This document shows, piece after piece, positions 1 through 9,360 of a stretch of DNA of 64,000 bases. The notes below the pieces were generated by a model. The model was not told the origin of the DNA. It was given only the letters and a program-made list of their open reading frames with translations, and searched no databases. Numbering within the stretch: the first letter of the stretch is position 1; every line of letters begins with the position of its first letter. The position numbers were made by a program, and so were the translations under genes. The DNA comes from Tunturiibacter gelidiferens (GTDB lineage: Bacteria; Acidobacteriota; Terriglobia; Terriglobales; Acidobacteriaceae), in assembly GCF_014201335.1 (NCBI RefSeq), contig NZ_JACHEB010000012.1, positions 1-64,000 of the forward strand, read 5' to 3'.

Positions 1-349
1 GAGAACAACTCTCCACCAACAGGCCGGATACATTGACGCAGACTTTCTTCATCGAATCACTTTTCCCTTGCAGTCAGACGGCGGACCATACATTTAGGAA
101 ACGTCAACGTCGAACTTGCCGCACACATCACTTTGCATGCAGGCGATCAATCCTCGAGTCTCAGGGAGTCTTCCATAAAGCTTCACTGAGGTTACTCTTG
201 CTCCCTCAAGTCGCGAAAAAGATCTTGGCCATCGCTCCCCATCACTAAAGGTGCCGCACCAAACTTTCCGCTTACCTTCGACACGCCAACTCCACTCAGG
301 CAGTCTAACTTGGGCTGAAAGAACGGGATTTTGACGAACTTCACACTAT
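1..349. other. No gene recognised at left edge
   Basis: The open frames here on both strands give low-complexity, composition-driven translations with no recognisable domain, and none has a convincing ribosome-binding site. It may be the 3' flank of a gene lying outside the window. I see no repeat, tRNA or terminator that I can support. Confidence 0.5.
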
Positions 350-541
350 TCAGCTCTCTTTTCGCGACCGGTTGGCTCTCAGAAATAAACCGAGGCCCGC
401 TGCAAAGGCTATACCACCATAGACCGCCCACCTTGTCTGTCCAGTCATGAAACTACCAGGCAGTACGTTGATCCCTTGTAGGAACCAAATGGCGCCCGCT
501 AGAACCAGAAGACTAGCAACGATATTCAGTGTGATCCTCAT
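350..541 (-). CDS. Small two-helix membrane protein
   Basis: A 63-residue protein with two hydrophobic helices, roughly residues 5-23 and 36-54, separated by a short loop containing NVLPGSFMTGQ and ending in a basic tail (RANRSRKES). The shape is that of a small inner-membrane protein of unknown function found as a single gene in many proteobacteria and acidobacteria; I know of no assigned role. The frame is open further upstream, but a GGAGG lies just before two adjacent ATG codons at 544 and 541. The second ATG gives the better spacing, so I use it. It stands alone and is divergent from the peroxidase pair at 696. Confidence 0.7.
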   Translation of the reverse strand: MRITLNIVASLLVLAGAIWFLQGINVLPGSFMTGQTRWAVYGGIAFAAGLGLFLRANRSRKES

Positions 542-695
542 CATTCCTCCCGTACCCGCACTTCGCAATAGAGGCCGTTGTGGCGGCACAGCTGTACATA
601 TTACAGGGAGGGCAATTGCCGCCGCGATTCTCGTACGCCGCTAATCTGCTACACTTTCTCTCCATCAGTCGAGAATTCGCAAGCAAGGTGCCGAT

Positions 696-1133
696 ATGAA
701 CATAGTTCAAAGTCCGCTCACGCTGATTATGACCATCAAGTCGCCTGACGATTTTGCTCAGTTGAGTGGCTTGCTCACCAAGATTCAGAGCGCTCCTCCG
801 GAGCAAAATCCAATCTGGGTTGCTCTGACAAAACTGAAGACCGTGCATTTTGCGAGATTCGTCTTTCTCGCGAACAACACCCAGCTAGCGGTCATCACGA
901 CGTATGACGGGGACTTCGATAAGTACATCAATGACTTTATTGATACGATCGGAGACGTCTTCAATGCTCTGCTTTCGCATATGCAAGGCGCGCCTCCTCT
1001 ACCGGTCCAGCAGAATCGGGATGCTTTTCTGGCCTATGTAAAGCAGAATGACCTGCGGGGGCTCGATCCGTTCTACAGCGCATATCCTCAGGCTTCTGTC
1101 GTGACAATCCTCGACGCTCTCAATCAGGGCTGA
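696..1133 (+). CDS. Hypothetical protein upstream of DyP peroxidase
   Basis: A 145-residue soluble protein with no signal peptide or membrane segment, beginning MNIVQSPLTLIMTIKS and rich in hydrophobic/aromatic strands (HFARFVFL, QLAVITTYDGDF). Its layout, short strands and helices around a VHFARFV segment, resembles the ferredoxin-like N-terminal half of dye-decolorising peroxidases and similar proteins often placed next to DyP genes. It ends 4 bp before the peroxidase ATG, so the two genes are almost certainly co-transcribed and probably translationally coupled. An AAGGTG precedes the start. I infer that it is a partner or accessory subunit of the peroxidase; no catalytic motif is visible and the function is unproven. 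Confidence 0.75.
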   Translation: MNIVQSPLTLIMTIKSPDDFAQLSGLLTKIQSAPPEQNPIWVALTKLKTVHFARFVFLANNTQLAVITTYDGDFDKYINDFIDTIGDVFNALLSHMQGAPPLPVQQNRDAFLAYVKQNDLRGLDPFYSAYPQASVVTILDALNQG

Positions 1134-1137
1134 TTTT

Positions 1138-2478
1138 ATGGTGCCGTTGGATGATGTTCAGGGCTTAATCCTGAGGAGCTATGGCATGGATAGCGCCGCA
1201 GTCTTTCTGCTGCGCGTGCAGGATCCGGCGGCTGCACGTCGAACCCTCGGGAGTCTTCCTGTGACCGCGGGTACACTCTGGCAGGAGAAGCCCGCCTTCT
1301 GCGTGAACGTCGCCCTCACCATTCAGGGCCTTGCGGCGCTGGGCCTTTCGCAAGCTTCTCTCAACTCCTTTCCCCAGGACTTCGCGTCGGGCGCCTTCAG
1401 CCGTTGTGCCGAGGTCGGTGACATCGGACCCTGCTCAGCTGAGAAGTGGGACTACGGACTCGGTCAACCTGGACTGCACGCGCTCGTTCTCCTCTTCGCT
1501 CAAAGTGCGGACGTCCGTGACGCCCAGACGGCACTGCTAAGACAAACCCTGGTCGCCAGTGGTGCATGGTCGGAGGTCACAACACTCCCTGGCGATGTCC
1601 TTCCAGGAAGTGTCGCACACTTCGGGTATCGAGACGGCTTTTCCCAGCCGACGGTCGATTGCGCACTCGAGAATCCATTTCCCGACAAGCAGCCTGTTGC
1701 GCCGGCAGGTGAGTTCCTGCTCGGCTACCCCAGCCAGTTCGATCAGTTCAGCTATCCGGTTCCCGTACCGGACGAACTCGGCCGCAACGGAAGCTTTATG
1801 GTGCTGAGAATATTGGAGCAGGATTGCGCCGCCTTCGACACATTGCTGAATCAATCGCAGGAGCGCTACGGCATAGATGGAGAACTTCTGGCGGCAAAGA
1901 TCATGGGCCGCTGGCGCAACGGAACGCCGCTGAGTATTTCACCCAGCTCCGATTCGCCGGTCCCGCCATTGGCAACTTCGGATTTGAATCAATACGACTA
2001 CGTCCCGTCAGACACCATTCCCGATGCCTTCAATGATCGTCGGGGCCTGCGCTGTCCAATCGGCGCTCACATGCGCCGCGCCAATCCACGGAGCTCAACG
2101 ATTGCCGGAGATGGCGGTTCGCGGCATCGCATCGTCCGCCGCGGTATTCCCTACGGCCCGCCTTACGATTCATCGAAGCCGAACGATGGCATCAAGCGCG
2201 GACTTCTCGGCCTCTTTATTGGGGTGAGCATTAAAGACCAGTTTGAGTTCCTCATGTCTGAGTGGATGAACGGAAGCGCCTTTGCTCCCGGTATCTACGG
2301 CACGACTGATCCAATTCTTGGAAACTCTGCCGAAGGAGAAAACACATTCGTTATTCCCCGTGACGATTCCATGCACCTTGTCATCTCGCACTTCCCTCGC
2401 CTCGTCACCACACGCGGCTCCGCCTACACTTTCCTGCCCAGCATCACTGGCCTGCGTTTCATCGCAAATCTTCCATAA
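1138..2478 (+). CDS. DyP-type heme peroxidase
   Basis: A 446-residue dye-decolorising peroxidase, a heme enzyme that uses hydrogen peroxide to oxidise dyes, phenolics and other substrates. The family hallmark GXXDG is present as GYRDG at residues 163-167, with Asp166 the distal catalytic acid. The proximal heme-ligand region appears as RCPIGAHMRRANPR with His near residue 311, followed by the conserved arginines. No signal peptide is visible, so it is probably cytoplasmic, or exported by association if at all. At about 446 residues it is the long DyP type. It is co-transcribed with the small gene ending 4 bp upstream. No encapsulin gene is adjacent, so encapsulation is not supported here. Confidence 0.93.
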   Translation: MVPLDDVQGLILRSYGMDSAAVFLLRVQDPAAARRTLGSLPVTAGTLWQEKPAFCVNVALTIQGLAALGLSQASLNSFPQDFASGAFSRCAEVGDIGPCSAEKWDYGLGQPGLHALVLLFAQSADVRDAQTALLRQTLVASGAWSEVTTLPGDVLPGSVAHFGYRDGFSQPTVDCALENPFPDKQPVAPAGEFLLGYPSQFDQFSYPVPVPDELGRNGSFMVLRILEQDCAAFDTLLNQSQERYGIDGELLAAKIMGRWRNGTPLSISPSSDSPVPPLATSDLNQYDYVPSDTIPDAFNDRRGLRCPIGAHMRRANPRSSTIAGDGGSRHRIVRRGIPYGPPYDSSKPNDGIKRGLLGLFIGVSIKDQFEFLMSEWMNGSAFAPGIYGTTDPILGNSAEGENTFVIPRDDSMHLVISHFPRLVTTRGSAYTFLPSITGLRFIANLP

Positions 2479-2620
2479 TGTAGCCGTCCGGCCCGAATCG
2501 TCACACTCAATTCAGTTGACTCGCACCAGCTTTCGGGAGAATATTGCGCCTTCCTCCCCGTGGGCTTTCAGCCTCCCTGCTCCCTTTTCCCTCCCTCCTC
2601 TGATCGCGCTTGGAGCGTAT

Positions 2621-5443
2621 ATGAAACCGCATCTCTCGCTTTCCCTCCTGATCTTCGTCTTTCTCCAACACCCTGCCCTGACTCAAACCCCAGGCACTAA
2701 CTCCAATCCACCTTTAAGGCCTGCCCACACGGCTATCTCCGCAGACTGCGGAAAGCTCCCATTAAGTTTTGAGCCCAACCAGGGCCAGACCGATCCCCAG
2801 GTCAGATTTCTCTCACGCGGCAAAGGCCATTCGCTCTTCCTCACAGACTCCGCTGCGGTCCTCACCCTCGTGCGCCCTGAGCCCTCAACTCAGCTCAATC
2901 ATCTGCATACAGTCAAAAACACTCACGACCTCCCATCCATCAAAACCGACGTAGTACGCATGGAACTCGTCGGAGCATCACACCCGCAACAAATCAGCGG
3001 CGTCGAACCATTGCCAGGAACGGTCAACTACTACCTGGGCCACGACGCTTCGAACTGGCACACCGGCATCCCAACCTTCGCCCGTGTCACCTACTCCAAC
3101 GTCTATCCCGGAGTCGATCTCACCTACTACGGCAACCAGCAGCATCTCGAGTACGACTTCATCGTCTCGCCATCCGCCAACCCCAAACCAATAGGCCTCC
3201 ACTTCGCCGGGGCGCAAAGGCTCAAGCTCGACTCCGACGGCAACCTAACCGTCCAGACAAAATCCGGCGAACTCGTGTTCCAGAAGCCAATCGTCTATCA
3301 GCAGAAGAGCGGCCAGCGCCAACTCATTGATGGCCAGTTCAAGCTCCTCGCCGACAACTCCATCACCTTCACGCTCGGCGCCTACGATCACCGTCGAAGC
3401 CTCATCATCGATCCCACCCTCGCCTACTCTACCTACCTCGGAGGAGTCACTCCCTATTACACCTCCCCCTCCTCCCTGGCCATCGACCCACAGGGAAACG
3501 CCTACGTTGTCGGGTACACCGAATCTGACACGTTCCCGAGTACCCCTGGAGCCTTCGCCGGACCGTCTACCTCCATCGCGAGAGGTTTCGTCACAAAGCT
3601 CAATCAGACCGGTACCGCACTCGTCTACTCGGCAATCTTTGGAGACGCAACTCCCACATGCATCGCCGTGGATCGCTCCGGAAACGCCTACGTCACGGGT
3701 GGCGCGTCCAGCGCTTTTCCCGTCACCCCTGGTGCCTACCAGACACCCTCCGCCGGCTTCTTCATCGTCAAACTCAATGCAACTGGCACCGCACTCCTCT
3801 ACTCGGCCCGCATAGGCGGAGATCAGGCAGATAGTGGAGACTACGCGACCAGCATCGCGCTCGATCCCTCTGAGAATCTGTACATCACTGGAGTCACCGG
3901 ATCGACCAATTTTCCCGTCACCCCCGGAGCGTTTCAGACTACAAATCCAGGTCTTGGAGGATTCGGCTACGGCAACGCCGCCTTCGTCACCAAGCTTAAT
4001 GCCGCTGGTTCAGCTCTCATCTACTCCACCTATCTGGGTGGCAGCGGTGATGACTTAGGCAACAGCATCGCGATCGATAGCTCCGGGGATGCCTACGTGA
4101 CTGGAGTCTCAAAAGCTATCGACTTCCCGGTGACCAGCGGAGTCTTTCAACCCTATTCCGGAGGTGGCGACGGAACTGGCTTCGTCGCTAAACTGAATCC
4201 GGAAGGCACAGGACTAATCTACGCAACTTATCTCGGTGGGACTTCGACGGATTCCCCAAACGCGATAGCCATCGACTCCTCAGGCAACGCCTACGTCGCA
4301 GGCGGCACATACTCAACCGATTTCCCCGTAACACCTGGAGCGTTGCAAACTAAAAATCTTTCCACTGAAGAGCAAAACGGCTTCGTCTCAAAAATCAACC
4401 CCGACGCGACCGCCCTTGTCTACTCCACCTACCTCGGAGGAACGTTCTCCGATTCTGTTCTTGGCATGGTGGTCAATCGCTCCGGAAACGCCATCGTCAC
4501 TGGATACACACAATCCTTCGACTTCCCCATCACCGAGGACGCTTTTCAAAGCATCCACGGCGGATCGGAACCAACCGGGAACGACAACGCCTTCGTCACC
4601 GAACTCGTTCCTAATGGAACAGCCCTTGCCTATTCAACCTATCTAGGAGGAAGTGGCTATCCAAGTGACTCCGGAGACTATGGCAGAGCCATCGTTCTCG
4701 ATTCTGCAGACAACATCTACTTGACCGGCATAGCCTCATCGAGTGATTTCCCCACGACCAACGGAGCGTTTCAACAAACCGATCCAACCGGCTCAACTGG
4801 CAATGCCAACGCGTTCATCTCCAAATTCGTCTTCGGCAAACATACAGTCAGACTCGAAACTACTACCCAGTTGGTAGCCAACCCGAATCCGCAAAAGACA
4901 GGCGACAAGGTGACCTTCACAGCTTATGTCCGGCCCACCTCAGGAACCGGAACTCCAACCGGATTCGTACGCTTCGAGGCGGATGGGGTCCCTCTGGTCA
5001 CCGCACCGTTGAACGGCTCGGGCGAAGCAACGACCTCCTGGAAATCCTCGACACCTGGCAGATTCAGAATCAAAGCCCACTACCTCGGTGACGAAGACTA
5101 CCTCCGTAGCAGCAGCGACGCCTTGGTCGAAGCCGTCATAGGCCCACCAGCCCGTATCACCATCGTCTCAGGGTCACATCAAAAAACTCAAGCAGGCACG
5201 GCCTTCGCAGACCCACTCGTCGTCATCGTCAAGGACGTCAACAACCGGCCTGTATCCGGCGCAAAGGTCACCTTCACCGGCACTGGCCTTCAGTTCTCCA
5301 GCTCCACTGCCACCACCAACTCCAGCGGAGAAGCCTCCGTCAACGCAATCGCCAAAGCTACCGGCAAACTCACCGCAGACGCTTCCGTCTCCGGCGTATC
5401 CGCCCCTGCTGCCTTCGCCTTCACCGCAACTAAAGTTCCGTAG
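2621..5443 (+). CDS. Secreted SBBP-repeat beta-propeller protein with Ig-like domains
   Basis: A 940-residue exported protein. The frame is open far upstream, overlapping the peroxidase gene, but the ATG at 2621 starts a clear signal peptide (MKPHLSLSLLIFVFLQ...), so I use it. Residues about 45-270 form the DUF7948-type domain (LSFEPNQGQTD...VRFLSRG...VNYYLGHD). Residues about 270-740 hold seven SBBP repeats of the form YSTYLGG...AID.SGNAYV.G.T.S.DFP.T.GAFQ, which are predicted beta-propeller blades. Then come a bacterial Ig-like domain of the Big_3 type (about 745-840) and an invasin-like Big_1 domain (about 840-940). Such proteins are common in acidobacteria and are presumed surface-exposed or adhesive; no enzymatic role is evident. 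It is single and is followed by a hairpin. Confidence 0.88.
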   Translation: MKPHLSLSLLIFVFLQHPALTQTPGTNSNPPLRPAHTAISADCGKLPLSFEPNQGQTDPQVRFLSRGKGHSLFLTDSAAVLTLVRPEPSTQLNHLHTVKNTHDLPSIKTDVVRMELVGASHPQQISGVEPLPGTVNYYLGHDASNWHTGIPTFARVTYSNVYPGVDLTYYGNQQHLEYDFIVSPSANPKPIGLHFAGAQRLKLDSDGNLTVQTKSGELVFQKPIVYQQKSGQRQLIDGQFKLLADNSITFTLGAYDHRRSLIIDPTLAYSTYLGGVTPYYTSPSSLAIDPQGNAYVVGYTESDTFPSTPGAFAGPSTSIARGFVTKLNQTGTALVYSAIFGDATPTCIAVDRSGNAYVTGGASSAFPVTPGAYQTPSAGFFIVKLNATGTALLYSARIGGDQADSGDYATSIALDPSENLYITGVTGSTNFPVTPGAFQTTNPGLGGFGYGNAAFVTKLNAAGSALIYSTYLGGSGDDLGNSIAIDSSGDAYVTGVSKAIDFPVTSGVFQPYSGGGDGTGFVAKLNPEGTGLIYATYLGGTSTDSPNAIAIDSSGNAYVAGGTYSTDFPVTPGALQTKNLSTEEQNGFVSKINPDATALVYSTYLGGTFSDSVLGMVVNRSGNAIVTGYTQSFDFPITEDAFQSIHGGSEPTGNDNAFVTELVPNGTALAYSTYLGGSGYPSDSGDYGRAIVLDSADNIYLTGIASSSDFPTTNGAFQQTDPTGSTGNANAFISKFVFGKHTVRLETTTQLVANPNPQKTGDKVTFTAYVRPTSGTGTPTGFVRFEADGVPLVTAPLNGSGEATTSWKSSTPGRFRIKAHYLGDEDYLRSSSDALVEAVIGPPARITIVSGSHQKTQAGTAFADPLVVIVKDVNNRPVSGAKVTFTGTGLQFSSSTATTNSSGEASVNAIAKATGKLTADASVSGVSAPAAFAFTATKVP

Positions 5444-5496
5444 TCACTGCCAAGTAGCCCGTGGAAAACTAAGTTAGTAAATACAGCTTCAACTAA

Positions 5497-5518
5497 GCCC
5501 GAACCATTATGTTCGGGC
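5497..5518 (+). terminator. Hairpin after SBBP gene
   Basis: A perfect 8-bp stem, GCCCGAAC / GTTCGGGC, with loop CATTAT lies 54 bp after the SBBP gene stop. It has no run of T after it, so an intrinsic terminator is possible but not certain. Confidence 0.45.
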
Positions 5519-5648
5519 CTGCGAATGTAGAACGGTCTTTACTGATCCCTGGTCTCACGTCGCGTTCTTGGAGGCGCCCCGGCACGGTCTAGAGTCAATA
5601 GAGCCGCAGTCATTTAGTGTGCTTAGGCCCGCCGAGGCAATCACAGGT

Positions 5649-6035
5649 TTACTTCGGACCAGCGACGCCGATCAAGTTGCCCTCGGGATCGCTGAAGTGA
5701 CCGACAACCAAGCCTCCCCCAGGCTTGATTTCAGGGCCCATCAAGCGTTTTCCTCCGAGGCTCTCGGCCTTTTCGAGCGCAGTCTCGACATCGGAAACTC
5801 CGACGTAAAAGAGTGCATGGCTTTGATAGCCAGCGCCTCCGCCAACTCCGCCGGGAATACCCGTCCCGTCACTGGTCGTGTTGCGGTTCACAAAGCCGTA
5901 ATTTCCTCCTTGGGAAACAGCCTCCGACACCGAGCCGCTCGTGTCGAACTCCCATCCGAAAAGACCGTTGTAGTAGGTTCGCAGCTTGGCTGGATCGGTC
6001 CCGATGACTTCGAAGTGCAAAACTGGTTGCCCCAT
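5649..6035 (-). CDS. VOC family (glyoxalase/bleomycin-resistance-like) protein
   Basis: A 128-residue single-module vicinal-oxygen-chelate fold protein. It starts MGQPVLHFEVIGTDPAKL, with the typical first beta strand, then the YYNGLFGWEF helix, and closes with GHFSDPEGNLIGVAGP, the usual DPEGN turn and last strand. The frame extends 14 residues further upstream, but those residues lack the fold's hydrophobic pattern, so I choose the internal ATG at 6035. The substrate cannot be read from sequence; family members include isomerases, dioxygenases and antibiotic-binding proteins. It lies 65 bp downstream of another VOC gene in the same orientation, suggesting a small operon of two VOC paralogues. 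Confidence 0.85.
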   Translation of the reverse strand: MGQPVLHFEVIGTDPAKLRTYYNGLFGWEFDTSGSVSEAVSQGGNYGFVNRNTTSDGTGIPGGVGGGAGYQSHALFYVGVSDVETALEKAESLGGKRLMGPEIKPGGGLVVGHFSDPEGNLIGVAGPK

Positions 6036-6100
6036 AGTTGGCCCCTCCAACGCTCGCAAATCTCTTGATGGCCTCAATCATCCAGCGATTCGAATTGCGT

Positions 6101-6481
6101 TTAAGCCGCTTCCACTACCGACAAAATATTCCCTGCGGGATCCTTGAACCATGCAATGGTTGGACCGTTCCCGCGAGAAATTCCGCGCGTGTCCGTCTTC
6201 AGGCTGGGTTCGTTATAGACCTCAAATTGCACGCCGCGTCGGCTCAACTCCTCTACAGTTTTTTCTACGCTTTCTACGGGAAAATTCAGAACCGTAAAAG
6301 TGGCCGGCTCATGATTAGGTTTCGGGTACATCAAAGCTTTGGTGTCACCGGAAAGTGGCACAACCAACGTTCCTTCAGGCCCGCTGGAAAGTTCCAGTCC
6401 GAGGGTTTTGCCATAGAATTCCTTTGCCTTCTGTATATCGTTTACCGAAAAACTGCTGAACGCCTTTTTCACGTTGATCAT
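6101..6481 (-). CDS. VOC family protein
   Basis: A 126-residue VOC-fold protein starting MINVKKAFSSFSVNDIQKAKEFYGKTLG, the canonical beta-alpha opening (S.NDI..AKEFY...LGL), and ending WFKDPAGNILSVVE, the canonical closing strand. It is the first gene of a probable two-gene unit with the VOC gene at 5649. Close relatives are usually annotated as glyoxalase or extradiol-dioxygenase-like proteins; catalytic specificity cannot be assigned. A GGAGG-type site (cctcc on the plus strand) lies just upstream of the ATG and supports this start. Confidence 0.88.
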   Translation of the reverse strand: MINVKKAFSSFSVNDIQKAKEFYGKTLGLELSSGPEGTLVVPLSGDTKALMYPKPNHEPATFTVLNFPVESVEKTVEELSRRGVQFEVYNEPSLKTDTRGISRGNGPTIAWFKDPAGNILSVVEAA

Positions 6482-6744
6482 CGTCGCCTCCTAAAGGGTT
6501 GACGTTCTGATTTTGATGCGGAACCAACTTTCGTGGTTGGGAGGGCGAGGCCAAAATCATAAGGTAATGTGGAGGTGGCGGGCGAAGTGATTCGCGGATT
6601 AGTAACGACAAAAGCGTATGTCGTCAGCCATCACCCAGCAATGACTCCTCGATGGGTCTGAGCATCTGAGCGCAAAGCTGGAGTCTTTCAAATCGTTCGA
6701 GCCGGGACGATGATTCGTCCGGTCCAATTCCTACGGAGGTCAAG

Positions 6745-7473
6745 TTGCGCAATCTCGATTTCAGCTCTCTGCATGCTCTCATCACCACCCTGTTGAGCCT
6801 TGCGGTCATTACTCTGATTGGCGTCGGTATCCGGCTGCTTACGATGGTCACGCTTCAGCAGCGCCGGGAGCGTATGAATCGCCAGATCAACGAGCGGCTA
6901 CGCGCACTGATCGCCGCCTACAAGACGTTAGGCGGGTCTTTCACCGGCGACTTGACCGTCAATCCCATCCATCGTCGTGATCTGCGTCGACACGCCGAGG
7001 CGCCGACGACCGTCTCGACCCCGCCATTGGACCTGAGTGTGGACGATTCGCTAGGCTCGGATCGGGCACGCCGGATCCGGGATGCGGTCGAGGCGGCCTT
7101 GTCCGACATCATTCTGCTCGGCACCGAGGAACAGGTGCGGCTGGCGGTGCATGCCGCGCAGGAGCTTGCCACCGGCAAGCTGGTTCATACCCAGGAACTC
7201 GTCGTATCACTTCGCGCCTTCATTCGCGAAGCGCTCGATCTCGATCCCATCCCAGTCCACTTGGTGATTCCCCTACAAGGCCCGGCGCGGCCGGCGGCCT
7301 CTGGTGGTCGCGACAAGGCTGATAAGGCCGAAGGCCGTCAAGGCGGCGGTGGTGGAGGTGGCATGGGCATAGGCGGCGGCACGGGGGGTGGGCTTGGCCT
7401 TGGATCGGAACCCCACCATCAAGATGGTGACGAAGAGGAGGATGGTGCAGACTCATCCCTTCATCACGCCTAA
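6745..7473 (+). CDS. Membrane-anchored protein with glycine-rich acidic tail
   Basis: A 242-residue protein starting at a TTG, which is well supported by a perfect GGAGG at 6735-6739 with a 5-nt spacer. One transmembrane helix lies at about residues 10-33 (ALITTLLSLAVITLIGVGIRLL), followed by a long positively charged helix and a cytoplasmic helical domain up to about 175. The tail has a Gly-rich run at about 199-222 and then an acidic, His-rich end (DEEEDG...). I do not recognise the family. Similar single-helix proteins with basic juxtamembrane segments are seen sporadically in proteobacterial genomes, so horizontal acquisition is possible. No neighbour suggests a role. Confidence 0.7.
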   Translation: MRNLDFSSLHALITTLLSLAVITLIGVGIRLLTMVTLQQRRERMNRQINERLRALIAAYKTLGGSFTGDLTVNPIHRRDLRRHAEAPTTVSTPPLDLSVDDSLGSDRARRIRDAVEAALSDIILLGTEEQVRLAVHAAQELATGKLVHTQELVVSLRAFIREALDLDPIPVHLVIPLQGPARPAASGGRDKADKAEGRQGGGGGGGMGIGGGTGGGLGLGSEPHHQDGDEEEDGADSSLHHA

Positions 7474-7691
7474 CCAATCGCGGGATGCTTCTTCTAGGCG
7501 TGCTATCGGTCGGTAGGAATGAACGGTCTTAGCGTGGCCTCGGGTTGTGAATCGAAATAGTCATTATTCACCGACTACTGTCGTGGAGTTTGAGCGCGCA
7601 GTTGGGCCGCGCGTGTGCGCGACCACCCGAACCACTAAAGATGGGCCACCTCGGCATCTGACGTCCCACGTTTTGCAAGTATAAGGTAAGC

Positions 7692-9236
7692 ATGTTCCCG
7701 CTGAGACGAATCCGGTTCTGCCGCGCCGGCTGGCCCCCTCCCAGTCCTGTATTTTTTGCTTGCACCAGCCATTTGCGCCGCCTATCCAACATCAATCCTC
7801 GAGTTGAATGAACTCGCCCGTGCACCGATTCTCGCAACCTGCATCGTCGAAACCACTAGCAAGGATGCCGCATCAATCACGGAAACCGGTCGCGTAGTGC
7901 CCGCGCGTGCAACGCTCCGTGTATTAAGAACTTTTCCCAAAACGCAATCCGCGATCGGCAGATCAATCTCGATTTCGAAGCCCACCCGGAAGGCGACAAT
8001 GGTATGAGCGGTCCAGCTCTGCCGCTCATCGCACAAGGTGCTGTTCTTATCCTTCCGCTCAAACTCAATCCTGATCCGCGCCACCTGCCCTGGCGTCTCG
8101 TTATGGATCGAGGCACCGGGTTAGTCATTCCCGCAATCACACAAGGACCCGAACCGACGGCGACGCCAAACAACGGACAGGACTTTATCCTCGACGAGAT
8201 TGCGTCAGCGCTTAGCCGCGGAACTAGCCGCCAGGTACTTACGGAATCCTCATATCTGTCCATGGAGACCACCCAGCTCTTTTCGCCCCAGCTGATGCAA
8301 TTACTGTAGTCTTCCATAGGCAACGACGGCGACCGCTGGGCCTTGGTCGCCGCCTCGCTGATAAGCTCTGTCGGAGTGCCGCGCCCCCCTGTCGCTCAGC
8401 TCCGCACCCTCTCGATTGCAGTAAGAGGCACACAGAACACTTGGTCAATCTTTGCGCTCGTTCTACAACACCTGGGTGAATCATCCCAGGCAAAAAAACG
8501 ACTCATTCATCAAACCCTCTTGGTCTCAGAAACTAACAGCTGGGGTGCCGCCGTCACACTCCGAGAATTTGCCCAGGATCCCATCCTCGTCCACGAATTA
8601 ACCGCCATGCTCAACGAAGAACGCCCAGGATCTCTCTTCGTCGCTCACGAAATGATCGCCGCGGGTCAGAAGTCTCTTTCCGGCCCTGCCATAACCCTCT
8701 CGCTGCACTACATCAAAACACTCACCACCAAATCACGACTCATTCATCAAACCCTCTTGGTCTCAGAAACTAACAGCTGGGGTGCCGCCGTCACACTCCG
8801 AGAATTTGCCCAGGATCCCATCCTCGTCCACGAATTAACCGCCATGCTCAACGAAGAACGCCCAGGATCTCTCTTCGTCGCTCACGAAATGATCGCCGCG
8901 GGTCAGAAGTCTCTTTCCGGCCCTGCCATAACCCTCTCGCTGCACTACATCAAAACACTCACCACCAAATCACCTGAACTTAGCTCAGCGTGCTCGACTC
9001 TTCGTGATTTTGGCAGCGACCAACAGTTCGGACAACTGGTTTCTGAAATCAAGAACGCCCAGTACCTCAACACGCTCCACTATGACGCCCTATGGCGTGC
9101 CACCATCTGGCCTGAAAGTCCCCGTGCGGCCACTATCCTGCAGATCCTCTTGCATGACGATCGTATGTACCAGGGGATGCGATATAGGGACCTCGCACAT
9201 AACGAACTGGAGAGAAATGCAAAGCTGACCAACTGA
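7692..9236 (+). pseudogene. Decayed secreted-protein gene with frameshifts, nonsense codon and tandem duplication
   Basis: Reading across frames gives one continuous protein: a signal-peptide-like start at 7692 (MFPLRRIRFCRAG...), a frame change at the T run 7752-7757, then ICAAYPTSILELNELARAPI..., a second frame change between about 7920 and 7965, then NLDFEAHPEGDNGMSGPALP..., an in-frame TAG at 8307-8309, and continuation in the same frame (IGNDGDRWALVAAS) to the stop at 9236. The pieces join without overlap in meaning, which is the signature of one broken gene rather than several small ones. The 3' part contains two identical 79-residue units. The family is unknown to me; it looks exported and all-helical. 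Three lesions plus a duplication argue for real decay, though single-base sequencing error at the T run cannot be excluded. Confidence 0.75.
8498..8973 (+). repeat. Perfect in-frame tandem duplication, 237-bp unit x 2
   Basis: Bases 8498-8734 and 8735-8971 are identical by direct reading, with 2 further matching bases. 237 bp is 79 codons, so the frame stays open and the protein repeats RLIHQTLLVSETNSWGAAV... twice. Absence of any difference between the copies indicates a very recent event or an assembly artefact. Confidence 0.95.
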
Positions 9237-9300
9237 TGGTCGGGGGTGGGGTCCCTCTTCACATACGTCATCTCTCTACCGCTCTAGGCCAGTGGCCGGG

Positions 9301-9345
9301 TTAAACAAAGCGACGCCCCGCTGATGGCAACTCAACGGAGCGTCG
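9301..9345 (-). terminator. Intrinsic terminator of the TonB-dependent receptor gene
   Basis: On the minus strand, arms 9336-9345 and 9311-9320 (CGACGCTCCG / CGGGGCGTCG, one G-T pair) form a hairpin followed by CTTTGTTTAA. It lies just after the receptor stop codon at 9361. Confidence 0.7.
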
Positions 9346-9360
9346 TCTCAGACAGCCTAT

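Noticed and set aside
2282..2620. Upstream extension of the SBBP protein frame
   Set aside because: It overlaps the peroxidase gene; a signal peptide begins at 2621.
8498..8973. CRISPR-like or microsatellite array
   Set aside because: There are only two long identical units with no spacers; it is a simple tandem duplication.
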